In this document: positions 5,887 to 14,865 of the stretch, in pieces | How positions within the stretch are numbered: position 1 is the first letter of the stretch | Layout of the letters: each line of letters starts with the position of its first letter | DNA from: Desulfocapsa sulfexigens | Lineage (GTDB): Bacteria > Desulfobacterota > Desulfobulbia > Desulfobulbales > Desulfocapsaceae | NCBI GenBank assembly: GCA_015661935.1 | Contig: DQVD01000367.1 | Coordinates: 1-18,292 of the forward strand | Length of the DNA stretch: 18,292 nucleotides | Reading direction: 5' to 3' | Made by a program: the position numbers and the translations under genes | Notes under the pieces: generated by a model | Seen by the model: only the letters and a program-made list of their open reading frames with translations | What the model was told of the DNA's origin: nothing | The model's database searches: none

Positions 5887-8800
5887 ATGACTCCTCCATC
5901 TCAATCCAAAGGATCTTCAAGCATAAAGGTAGATCAAGCCATGGAGAATGCCTTAAAATCCATCAAAAGGAACTCCACTGCCGAAGCAATTGAGCAGCTT
6001 CTTGCGATCCTGAAAATCCGAAATGACCATCCCGAAGCTAATTATCATCTGGGCCTTCTCACTCTCAATAACAACCACCCCTCTGAAAGTCTGCACTATT
6101 TTGAAACCGCATTGGATAAAAGACCGGATCACGGGCCCTATTGGGTAGCTTATATAGATGCATTAGAACAATCCGGACAATCTGCAATTGCAAGAGAAAC
6201 ACTCCTATTAGCCCAGCAGGGAGGACTCGAAGGTGACGATATAGACGCTTTTTCCATCCGTTTCGGTAGGAATGAGAAAACGCCTGATCAAAAAACTGTT
6301 GATCAGCTTATCTTACTCTACCAGCAAAAAAGACTCACTGAATGTGAAAATTTAGCTCTTGCTACTCTGGAAGAGTTTCCTGATCATGGCTTCTTATGGA
6401 AACTACTCGGTGCAATCCTCAATCAGCGTGGTCATTTGGAAGATGCCATATTCGCCATGCAACAGGCGACAAAACTTTTACCACACGATCATGAAGCATT
6501 TAACAATCTCGGGGTCACACAAAAGGCAACTGGTGCACTAACTGAATCAGAAGTAAGCCTTCGCCAGGCATTATTAATAAATACCAATTTTGCCGAGGCC
6601 TACAATAATCTTGGTGTCACCCTTCTGGCACAGGGTAAACTAACTGAAGGAGAAATATGCTTTCGCAAAGCTGTCCAAATCCAGCCGGGTTATATTGAAG
6701 CTTACTGTAATCTTGGAACAATTCTCAAAGACTTGGGCAATTACAAAGAAGCTGAACATTTCTTAAGGCATGCTCTTGAACTAAATCCATCTCACGCAGA
6801 CGGCTACAACAATCTTGGCAATCTTCTCATGGGTATGAACCGGCTGGCTGAGGCAGAAAAAGTTTTACGCAAAGCAATACAGCTAAAACCAGACTTTGCC
6901 AAAGCCTATTTTAATCTTGGCAATGTTCATCAGAATCAAGGAAATCTCCAAGCTGCAGAACAATGCTACCTCGATGCATTAAAACGTAACCCTTCGTATT
7001 CTGATGCATTTGACGGCCTTCTCTTCGTTTCAAACTATCACTCTGCCAAGTCATCCGAGGAAATTTTTTCATTATACCAAGAGTATAACAAACAATTTGG
7101 CATACCCTATCACAAACAATGGCAACCACACAAGAATACTCACAACTCTGATCGTCGCCTGAAAATTGGCTATGTCTCCCCTGCTTTTTCCAACCATCCG
7201 GTATTTAATTTTTTTAAACCATTGCTTAGTAATCACAACAAAAAGAAATTTGAAATTTATGCCTATGCCGAAATCATGCGAGAAGACGAGGCAAGCTTAT
7301 ACTGCAAACAACATGTAGACCACTGGATACCAACAACGGGCATATCAGATGAGGAACTTGCTGAACATATTCGGGCTGATGAAATCGATATCCTTATTGA
7401 TTTAGCAGGCCATACAGCTCAAAACAGGCTGGCAGTATTTGCGAGAAAGCCAGCTCCTGTATCATTACACTGGTTGGATTTTGGCTACACAACAGGTCTT
7501 TCTGCCGTTGATTACTACCTCACTGATCTCGCTACAGGGCCAATGGGCAGTGAGCATCTTTTTTCAGAACAATTATGGAGACTCCCTGTACCGCCTTTTA
7601 CTTATCATCCTTCAGACGGAATGGGAAAGGTAAACCCTTTACCTGCAATTCATCGTGGTTACATCACTTTTGGAACCTTAACCCGTGGCATCCGCCTCAA
7701 CAAACATGTAATTACTGCATGGGTCGAAATCCTGAAACGGGTTAAAAATTCAAGACTGATAATAGACAGTAATAGTTTTAAAGACCCAGCCATGCAGGAT
7801 ATATTAAAGAACAAATTCACATCCAATGGAATAGATCCTGCACGCCTTTCCATTGGGTACCATAGCCCTCCCTGGGATACTTTAAGAGATATCGACATTG
7901 GTCTTGACTGTTTCCCACACAACTCCGGTACAACTCTTTTTGAAAACCTCTATATGGGGATTCCATTTATCACTTATGCCCATAGGCCAGGAGTAGGCAC
8001 GATTGGAAGCTCTATTCTCTCAGGAATCAATCGTCACGAATGGATAGCCCATTCCACACAGGAATATATTGAAAAAACGGTCATTCTGGCTTCAGATATT
8101 TCCAGCCTGACAAGCATTCGATCAGACTTACGTGAAGAAATCCAAAAGAGTCCCTTAATGGATGAACAGGGCTTCACCACAGCAATTGAAAATGCGTATC
8201 TGGCTATGTTCAAAAAATGGACACAAACTGCCGAATCCTCAATTACTGCAGATGCTGCTGCACTCTATAACCTTGGTATCGACCATCAAATATTTGGCCG
8301 TGTTGACGAAGCCCAAAATACGTACATACAAGCAATTAACATCCAGCCAGACTTTGTGAATGCTTACAATAATCTTGGTGTAGTTTTTCAACAGAAAAAA
8401 CAGTTTGACGATGCTGAAAAGTGTTTTGCTCTTGCCTTAACCTATCAACCTGATTCTGTAGATGCACGGCTCAACCTTGCCAATACATACAAACTGAAAC
8501 CAGACTTATTTAAAGCTGAAGAAAACTATAGAAAAGTGATTGAACTTCAGCCAGACAAAACAGATGCACATTATAATCTTGGAAACATTCTTCAGGAACA
8601 AGGTCGACTTGAAGAAGCTACGGTATCTCTTCTGCGTGCACTGGAACAGAACCCCGAGCATCTAAATGCATTCAGTACGCTACTATTTACCTTGAATTAT
8701 CATCCTGACAAAACTCCAGAAGAAATCTTTGAAAAATATAAAAAGTATAATGAAAAGTTTTGCATGGTCTTTCAGGACGACTGGATCTCGCATCGCAATA

Positions 8801-11800
8801 ACCGCTCTCCTGATAGATGCCTCAAAGTTGGATATATAGCTCCAAGCTATAACAAACACCCTGCGCGTTATTTCATAGAACCCTTACTGGCCCATCAAAA
8901 TAAAAAATCATTTCAGACCTTTGCCTATATAGATATTCCTAAGGAAGAAGCTAAAGATGATCTCTTTTATCCCTATGTTGACCGGTGGATATCTTCGAAA
9001 AAAATGACAGATCAGGAGTTAAGCGACACCATAAGAAATGATGAAATAGATATTCTTATTGATCTGGCAGGCCATACATTCGGGAACCGCTTACTGGTTT
9101 TTGCAAGACGTCCCGCCCCTGTTTCTTTACATTGGCTGGATTTTGGCTATACCACCGGACTTACCGCAATAGATTTTTATCTTACTGATACAATATCTGT
9201 TCCACCAGGGAACCAGGATTTCTTTTCCGAAACCCTCTATAATATAGAAACGCCAGCTCTTGCTTATCGTCCTCCTGTAACAACCGGAAAAGTAAACTCG
9301 CTTCCTGCACGAGAAAACAAATACATCACATTCGGAACTCTTACCAGGGCCATACGTATTAACTACAAAACCATTCGAGTATGGGCTGAAATACTAAAAC
9401 AGAACAGTAACTCCCGACTCGTGATAAACAGTGGCAGTTTCAACGACCCAGCCATGCAACAGATGATGACCAGTAAATTTGCAGAGCATGGTATAGACAA
9501 AGATCGGCTGGATATCGGCTGTCAGAGCCCTCCATGGGACGTTCTACGACGTATCGATATAATGCTCGATTGTTTTCCACACAATTCAGGAACAACACTT
9601 ATTGAAGGTCTTTATATGGGAGTTCCTTACATCACTTTAGCCGACCGTCCCAGCATGGGAAGGCTCGGCAGTTCAATCCTTGAAGGTATTGGCCATCCTG
9701 AATGGATTGCTGCGACGGAGAATGATTATATCCAACTGGCCACAACACTTTCTTCTGACTTAAATACTCTCTCAAACATACGTGAAAACCTCAGACAGGA
9801 TATGGAAAACAGCCCATTAATGGATGAGCAGGGATTTGCCGTAAAAGTTGAGACAGCCTATAAAAAAATGTTTGCCAAATGGTGTAAACAAAAACCTCGC
9901 AAGCACAAAAAAAGGAAATCAGACTCTTCAAAAAAGCCACCACTCTCTAAAATAAAAAAACTCATCCGGCTTTTTGATTCCGGTGACCACAACAAAGCAA
10001 TAAAACTTGCCAAATCGTTAACAACCCAATATCCAAATCATGGCACTCCATGGAAGATACTGGGGCCACTTCTTTTCCAGAAAGGTTTGCGAGATAAAGC
10101 TATCCATGCAATGGAGCAGGCAACACTTCTTCTGCCCAATGATTCTGACACCTATTATAACCTTGGAATCGCCCAGCAGCAGTCTGGGCTCCTGGCTGAA
10201 GCCGAATCCAGCTATCTTGCAGCAATCCAGCTAAATAAAAATCATATCCAGGCATACTTTAATCTTGCAAGCATTCAAAAAGAACAGAATCGCTTCTCTG
10301 AAGCAATAAAGAGCTACCAAAACATCCTGAAACTTAAATCCGATTCTTTTGAGGCACACTGTAACCTTGGAAATATATTCAAAGCCCAGGAAAAAGACAG
10401 GGCAGCGATCAACTGTTATCAAACATCACTAAAAATCAATCCGAATTCTGCTGAACCACTCAGTAATCTTAGTCTTATTTATAAGGAACAGGGATTGCTT
10501 GATCAGGCAGAAAACATGTGTCTAAAGGCTCTCAAAATCCAACCTGACCTACATGAAGCCCATAACAATCTTGGTCTCATCTACCAGGAAAAAGGCAGAT
10601 TAACTGAAGCTGACACCTGCTACCGACACGCCCTTGCGCTAAAAAAAGATTACTCGATCGCAAGATGTAATCTCGGCCTTAGTCTTCAACAACAAGGAAA
10701 ACTGACAGAATCTGAACATCTCTATAATCAGGCCCTAATTGATGACCCAGAAAACAGTAAACTTCTGCAAAATCTAGGACTTACACACATAAAAATGGGT
10801 CGTCTTACAACCGCTGAAAAGAATCTGTGTAAATCCATTGAATTAAGACCGGATTATATTCAAACGTACAGCAACCTCCTCTTTCTCCTGAACAATCATC
10901 CTGACAAAAAACCCGAAGAAATTTATCACCAATACGAAATAGTCAACAAACGCTTTTTCGCCCCCCTGGAAAAAGAATGGGAACCATTTTGCAACGATCA
11001 CAACATAAATCGAAAATTGAAAATCGCTTATGTAGGGTATAACTTCCGAAAACATTCAATGTATCATTTTCTTGAGCCTCTGCTGGAACAGCATAATAAA
11101 AAGAATTTTGAAGTCTTTATCTATACTGATCTCCAAAATGAAGATGAAATCACAGCCCGATATAAAACACACGCAGATCACTGGATACAATGTACGGAAC
11201 TCACTGACTCCGAACTGGCGAAACGTATTCGCACCGATAATATTGATATTTTGATTGATCTGGCTGGCCATACAGAAAGAAATCGTTTGGGGGTATTTGC
11301 CCGTAAACCCGCTCCTGTTTCATTGCATTGGCTTGATTTTGGATATACCACAGGACTTACGGCAATCGATTACTATTTAACCGATACTATCAATGTTCCA
11401 GCTGGATCCGATCACTTATTTTCAGAAGTGCCATATCGCATGGAAGGGCCCTGTATTGTATATAGACCCACTGAAAAAATGGAAGCGGTTAACAGTCTCC
11501 CTGCCCTTGAAAATAATTACATTACCTTTGGTACTCTCACCCGTACGCTCCGTATAAATCACAAAACCATTCGGGTCTGGATAGAAATCCTGCAACGTGT
11601 TCCTCATTCACATCTGGTCATTGACAGTATGGACTTTAAAGATCCTCAAATGCAGGAGGATATGATTAGCAGATTTACTTCACACGGTATTGAAAGAACA
11701 CGTTTAGAGATAGGCTACCATAGCCCTCCCTGGGATATCTATCGTAGTCTGGATATTGGGTTGGATTGTTTTCCACATAATTCCGGAACCACACTTGTTG

Positions 11801-12483
11801 AGACACTGTACATGGGATCACCGTTTATTACCCTTGCAGACCGTCCAAGTGTCGGTTGCTTAGGCAGTTCCATCCTGCACAGCATTGGACATCCCGAATG
11901 GATAGCAAACACAGAGGATGAATACATTGAACATGCAGTGTCTCTTGCATCAGATCTTTCAAAACTAAGCGTACTGAGAAAAAGCCTCAGGCAGGAGATG
12001 AGAAACAGTCCACTTATGGATGAAAAGGCTTTTGCCCAAAAGGTTGAAGCAGCCTACCGGGATATGTTTCAAAGATGGGCAGGCCGGAAAGATAGCAGGG
12101 AGACACCCACTCCAGCAGAACTTGTGGAAAAGGGCCTGCAGCAAGCTCTGTACTGCCAGCAGTCTAATCTCCTATCAGAGGCCAAAGAACTTTACCAGTC
12201 CATACTAAGCATTGATCCTGATAATTCTGAGGCTCATTTTAATCTTGGTCAATTACTCCTTGAGCAGCATGATGCATTATCTGCCCTCCCCTATCTTGAA
12301 AAAGCCGTAAATAAGCAACCTGAACACGGCCTCTACTGGCTTGGATATATTGATGCAATGGATCAATCCGGACAACATGATGCAGCCTGCGAACTTCTTA
12401 CGATGGCACTAAATGCCGGTTTAGAAGGAGAAGAGACCGAAATACTCAAAAACCGATTACTAAAGGAAGGAGGCAAACATTGA
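5887..12483 (+). CDS. Giant triple TPR-GT41 (SPINDLY/OGT-like) glycosyltransferase
   Basis: One open frame of 2198 residues with three TPR + GT41 units. TPRs (about ten) fill residues 19-410 and unit 1's catalytic region is about 422-778. Roughly four TPRs (788-940) lead to unit 2 (976-1332). A Lys/Ser-rich linker (1333-1357) and about nine TPRs (to 1690) lead to unit 3 (1708-2064). Three more TPRs (2077-2190) end the protein. Each unit has the N-lobe His (H437, H991, H1723), a D-L-A-G-H-T motif, PAPVSLHWLDFGYTTGL, a T-F-G-T-L-T-R block and FPHNSGTT near its end. GT41 enzymes add GlcNAc or another sugar to Ser/Thr of proteins; TPRs bind the acceptor. Most bacterial members have a single catalytic unit. 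There is no signal peptide or membrane segment, so it should act in the cytoplasm, before flagellar export. The start is uncertain: neither the ATG at 5887 nor that at 5941 has a strong Shine-Dalgarno. The stop overlaps the next gene. Flagellin as substrate is inferred from position. Confidence 0.93.
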   Translation: MTPPSQSKGSSSIKVDQAMENALKSIKRNSTAEAIEQLLAILKIRNDHPEANYHLGLLTLNNNHPSESLHYFETALDKRPDHGPYWVAYIDALEQSGQSAIARETLLLAQQGGLEGDDIDAFSIRFGRNEKTPDQKTVDQLILLYQQKRLTECENLALATLEEFPDHGFLWKLLGAILNQRGHLEDAIFAMQQATKLLPHDHEAFNNLGVTQKATGALTESEVSLRQALLINTNFAEAYNNLGVTLLAQGKLTEGEICFRKAVQIQPGYIEAYCNLGTILKDLGNYKEAEHFLRHALELNPSHADGYNNLGNLLMGMNRLAEAEKVLRKAIQLKPDFAKAYFNLGNVHQNQGNLQAAEQCYLDALKRNPSYSDAFDGLLFVSNYHSAKSSEEIFSLYQEYNKQFGIPYHKQWQPHKNTHNSDRRLKIGYVSPAFSNHPVFNFFKPLLSNHNKKKFEIYAYAEIMREDEASLYCKQHVDHWIPTTGISDEELAEHIRADEIDILIDLAGHTAQNRLAVFARKPAPVSLHWLDFGYTTGLSAVDYYLTDLATGPMGSEHLFSEQLWRLPVPPFTYHPSDGMGKVNPLPAIHRGYITFGTLTRGIRLNKHVITAWVEILKRVKNSRLIIDSNSFKDPAMQDILKNKFTSNGIDPARLSIGYHSPPWDTLRDIDIGLDCFPHNSGTTLFENLYMGIPFITYAHRPGVGTIGSSILSGINRHEWIAHSTQEYIEKTVILASDISSLTSIRSDLREEIQKSPLMDEQGFTTAIENAYLAMFKKWTQTAESSITADAAALYNLGIDHQIFGRVDEAQNTYIQAINIQPDFVNAYNNLGVVFQQKKQFDDAEKCFALALTYQPDSVDARLNLANTYKLKPDLFKAEENYRKVIELQPDKTDAHYNLGNILQEQGRLEEATVSLLRALEQNPEHLNAFSTLLFTLNYHPDKTPEEIFEKYKKYNEKFCMVFQDDWISHRNNRSPDRCLKVGYIAPSYNKHPARYFIEPLLAHQNKKSFQTFAYIDIPKEEAKDDLFYPYVDRWISSKKMTDQELSDTIRNDEIDILIDLAGHTFGNRLLVFARRPAPVSLHWLDFGYTTGLTAIDFYLTDTISVPPGNQDFFSETLYNIETPALAYRPPVTTGKVNSLPARENKYITFGTLTRAIRINYKTIRVWAEILKQNSNSRLVINSGSFNDPAMQQMMTSKFAEHGIDKDRLDIGCQSPPWDVLRRIDIMLDCFPHNSGTTLIEGLYMGVPYITLADRPSMGRLGSSILEGIGHPEWIAATENDYIQLATTLSSDLNTLSNIRENLRQDMENSPLMDEQGFAVKVETAYKKMFAKWCKQKPRKHKKRKSDSSKKPPLSKIKKLIRLFDSGDHNKAIKLAKSLTTQYPNHGTPWKILGPLLFQKGLRDKAIHAMEQATLLLPNDSDTYYNLGIAQQQSGLLAEAESSYLAAIQLNKNHIQAYFNLASIQKEQNRFSEAIKSYQNILKLKSDSFEAHCNLGNIFKAQEKDRAAINCYQTSLKINPNSAEPLSNLSLIYKEQGLLDQAENMCLKALKIQPDLHEAHNNLGLIYQEKGRLTEADTCYRHALALKKDYSIARCNLGLSLQQQGKLTESEHLYNQALIDDPENSKLLQNLGLTHIKMGRLTTAEKNLCKSIELRPDYIQTYSNLLFLLNNHPDKKPEEIYHQYEIVNKRFFAPLEKEWEPFCNDHNINRKLKIAYVGYNFRKHSMYHFLEPLLEQHNKKNFEVFIYTDLQNEDEITARYKTHADHWIQCTELTDSELAKRIRTDNIDILIDLAGHTERNRLGVFARKPAPVSLHWLDFGYTTGLTAIDYYLTDTINVPAGSDHLFSEVPYRMEGPCIVYRPTEKMEAVNSLPALENNYITFGTLTRTLRINHKTIRVWIEILQRVPHSHLVIDSMDFKDPQMQEDMISRFTSHGIERTRLEIGYHSPPWDIYRSLDIGLDCFPHNSGTTLVETLYMGSPFITLADRPSVGCLGSSILHSIGHPEWIANTEDEYIEHAVSLASDLSKLSVLRKSLRQEMRNSPLMDEKAFAQKVEAAYRDMFQRWAGRKDSRETPTPAELVEKGLQQALYCQQSNLLSEAKELYQSILSIDPDNSEAHFNLGQLLLEQHDALSALPYLEKAVNKQPEHGLYWLGYIDAMDQSGQHDAACELLTMALNAGLEGEETEILKNRLLKEGGKH

Positions 12484-13250
12484 AAGCAGTCATTCTTGCC
12501 GGAGGCCTCGGAACGAGGATAAGTGAAGAGACACACCTCAAGCCAAAGCCAATGATTGAAATTGGCGGAAAACCCATGCTCTGGCATATCATGAAGCTAT
12601 ACTCAGCGTATGATGTGAATGAATTTATTATCTGTTGTGGCTACAAAGGGTACCTGGTCAAAGAGTACTTTGCTAATTACTTTCTGCATATGTCTGATGT
12701 AACGTTTGATATGACAGAGAACAAAATGGAAGTACACCAGCAACATGCTGACCCCTGGAAAGTTACACTTGTTGATACCGGCGAAAACACCATGACTGGC
12801 GGAAGATTAAAAAGAGTGGCTGAATATATTAAAAACGAAAAGGTATTCTGCTTTACTTATGGTGATGGTCTGGCAAATGTCGACATTTCAGCTTCAATTG
12901 ATTTTCATAATTCACATGGAAGACTTGCCACCGTGACAGCCGTCCAACCTCCAGGCCGATTTGGAGCTCTTACGATTACTGACCATACAGTTAGAGGATT
13001 TACAGAAAAACCAAAAGGTGATGGTGGGTTAATCAATGGTGGATTTTTTCTCCTTTCCCCGAAATGCATTGATCTAATCGAGAACGACACAACTAGCTGG
13101 GAACTGGAACCCCTTGAACTACTAGCACAAAACGGCGAATTAAATGCCTACGAACATTCTGGTTTCTGGCAACCGATGGATACGCTGCGTGAAAAAAATA
13201 TGCTTGAAGATATGTGGTCATCGGGCAAAGCACCCTGGAAAATCTGGTGA
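12480..13250 (+). CDS. rfbF: Glucose-1-phosphate cytidylyltransferase
   Basis: A 256-residue enzyme (family length about 257) that makes CDP-glucose from CTP and glucose-1-phosphate, the first step to CDP-linked deoxy sugars. It has the nucleotidyltransferase motif AGGLGTR (residues 7-13), then KPKPMIEIGGKPMLWHIMKL, ICCGYKGYLVKEYFANYFLH, FTYGDGLANVDI and the C-terminal FWQPMDTLREKN. All are close to classical RfbF rather than RmlA or GalU. The start codon is TTG at 12480, overlapping the TGA of the glycosyltransferase. It is supported by a very strong Shine-Dalgarno (GGAAGGAGG, 12465-12473) six bases away and by the exact family N-terminus MKAVILAGG. Its own TGA overlaps the ATG of rfbG by one base. 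Confidence 0.96.
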   Translation: MKAVILAGGLGTRISEETHLKPKPMIEIGGKPMLWHIMKLYSAYDVNEFIICCGYKGYLVKEYFANYFLHMSDVTFDMTENKMEVHQQHADPWKVTLVDTGENTMTGGRLKRVAEYIKNEKVFCFTYGDGLANVDISASIDFHNSHGRLATVTAVQPPGRFGALTITDHTVRGFTEKPKGDGGLINGGFFLLSPKCIDLIENDTTSWELEPLELLAQNGELNAYEHSGFWQPMDTLREKNMLEDMWSSGKAPWKIW

Positions 13251-14308
13251 TGACGTTGACAACATCATTCTGGGCTAATAAACGAGTCCTTATCACCGGG
13301 CATTCCGGATTCAAGGGAAGTTGGCTTGCCCTTTGGCTTTCCAAACTGGGGGCCCAGGTAACTGGTATTTCTCTTCCACCAGAGACTAAACCAAATCTTT
13401 TTTCTCTCACTCGGCTTAACGATCTCATTGACAGTCGCTATATAGATATCAGAGATGTAGAACAACTTGCAAAAGTGGTTGAAGCAACCTCTCCTGATAT
13501 TGTTTTTCATCTTGCAGCACAGGCATTGGTTCGAGCAAGTTATCATCACCCACTCAATACCTTTTCCACAAATATCATGGGTACCGCTAATCTGCTTGAC
13601 TCCATTCGCGGCCAGGATGACATCAAAGTAGCTGTTCTTATAACCACTGACAAAGTCTATCAAAATAAGGAGTGGGTATATCCTTATCGGGAAAATGATG
13701 CACTAGGTGGGCATGACCCTTACAGTTCAAGCAAGGCAGCATCTGAAATAGTGGTCGCGTCGTACCGGGATTCGTTTCTTGCTGATCAGGGGGTTGCAGT
13801 GGCAACTGCCCGTGCCGGAAATGTTATTGGGGGCGGAGACTGGTCGGAAGACCGTTTGATCCCGGATGCAGTAAAAGCATGGAGCATGAATAAATCACTC
13901 CATATTCGAAGTCCATTTTCGGTTCGCCCATGGCAGCATGTTCTTGAACCACTTGCAGGCTATTTATTACTTGCTGAAAAATTATGGGAGAAAAAGGAAC
14001 TTGCAGGAGCCTATAATTTTGGTCCGGAAACAGATACTACGACAACGGTAAAAGATGTTATAGAGCAGGCAAAAAAATGTTATGGCTCCGGGAAAGTTAT
14101 CTTTGATGAAAATAACAAAGGTCCACATGAAGCTGGATTACTATCACTTGAAATTTCTAAGGCAAAAACGGTTCTTGGTATCAGGCCAATCTGGTCGCTT
14201 GAGGAAACAATTCAGCATACTATGGACTGGTATCTCAAGTATTCTCAAGGGATTGATCCTGAAGAACTCTGCTTGTCTGAAATTAGTGAATTTGAAGGAT
14301 TGCTATGA
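13250..14308 (+). CDS. rfbG: CDP-glucose 4,6-dehydratase
   Basis: A 352-residue extended short-chain dehydrogenase that converts CDP-glucose to CDP-4-dehydro-6-deoxy-glucose with bound NAD. The NAD-binding Rossmann motif is TGHSGFKGSWL (G17, G20, G23). Family hallmarks follow: TTDKVYQNKEWVYPYRENDA, the catalytic Y-S-S-S-K (Tyr158, Lys162), AGNVIGGGDWSEDRLIPDAV and RPWQHVLEPL. The start at 13250 is chosen because it overlaps the rfbF stop and gives the family N-terminus; an ATG-like upstream start at 13214 would add 12 residues inside rfbF. It forms a fixed pair with rfbF, as in O-antigen dideoxyhexose and yersiniose clusters. The stop overlaps the next gene by ATGA. Confidence 0.96.
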   Translation: MTLTTSFWANKRVLITGHSGFKGSWLALWLSKLGAQVTGISLPPETKPNLFSLTRLNDLIDSRYIDIRDVEQLAKVVEATSPDIVFHLAAQALVRASYHHPLNTFSTNIMGTANLLDSIRGQDDIKVAVLITTDKVYQNKEWVYPYRENDALGGHDPYSSSKAASEIVVASYRDSFLADQGVAVATARAGNVIGGGDWSEDRLIPDAVKAWSMNKSLHIRSPFSVRPWQHVLEPLAGYLLLAEKLWEKKELAGAYNFGPETDTTTTVKDVIEQAKKCYGSGKVIFDENNKGPHEAGLLSLEISKAKTVLGIRPIWSLEETIQHTMDWYLKYSQGIDPEELCLSEISEFEGLL

Positions 14309-14865
14309 GTCGCTTTTCAATCACAGACACGCAACTCCCTGGGCTCAAAGAGATTAAAAGAAAGCCATTACAGGATTCACGAGGATTCCTCAGTCGTATC
14401 TTCTGCAATGAGGACTTAGCAGCCTGTGGCTGGAACACTGCCATTGCCCAAATCAATCACACGCTTACGGTTTGTAAGGGCAGCATACGCGGAATGCATT
14501 TTCAGTCTCCCCCTCATTGTGAAATGAAGCTGCTAACCTGCCTTAATGGCGAAATATGGGATGTTTGCATTGATATACGTTCTAACTCAGCCACATTTTT
14601 GCAATACCATGGTGTACTTCTTTCCGCTGAAAACAATTTGTCACTCCTGATTCCGGAAGGTTTTGCTCATGGTTTTCAGACCTTAACAAACAATGTTGAA
14701 CTGCTCTATTGCCATTCCACAGCCTATAATGCAGCTGCAGAAGCCGGACTGAATCCACAAGACCCAAAACTCATGATTGATTGGCCGCTTCCAGTGACTG
14801 AAATATCTGATCGGGATAAGGCGCACTCTCTTATCAGCTTGGATTTCAAAGGGATAACACCATGA
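14305..14865 (+). CDS. RmlC-type 4-dehydro-6-deoxy-sugar 3,5-epimerase
   Basis: A 186-residue cupin, normal RmlC length. Seen motifs: QDSRGFLSRIF, the catalytic-His segment SIRGMHFQSPP (His65) followed by K75 in EMKLLTCLNGEIWDVCIDIR, LLIPEGFAHGFQTLTNN, and the Tyr141 region YNAAAEAG followed by DPKLMIDWPLPV. In RmlC the His and Tyr pair removes and returns protons at C3 and C5 of the dTDP-sugar. Here the neighbours make CDP-4-dehydro-6-deoxy-glucose, so the substrate is probably the CDP-linked ketosugar; epimerisation at C3, C5 or both cannot be told from sequence. It overlaps rfbG and the next gene by four bases each (ATGA). Confidence 0.9.
   Translation: MSRFSITDTQLPGLKEIKRKPLQDSRGFLSRIFCNEDLAACGWNTAIAQINHTLTVCKGSIRGMHFQSPPHCEMKLLTCLNGEIWDVCIDIRSNSATFLQYHGVLLSAENNLSLLIPEGFAHGFQTLTNNVELLYCHSTAYNAAAEAGLNPQDPKLMIDWPLPVTEISDRDKAHSLISLDFKGITP

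Noticed and set aside
13214..13249. Earlier in-frame start for rfbG
   Set aside because: It lies inside the rfbF coding end and adds residues foreign to the family. The ATG at 13250 overlaps the rfbF stop and fits the N-terminus.
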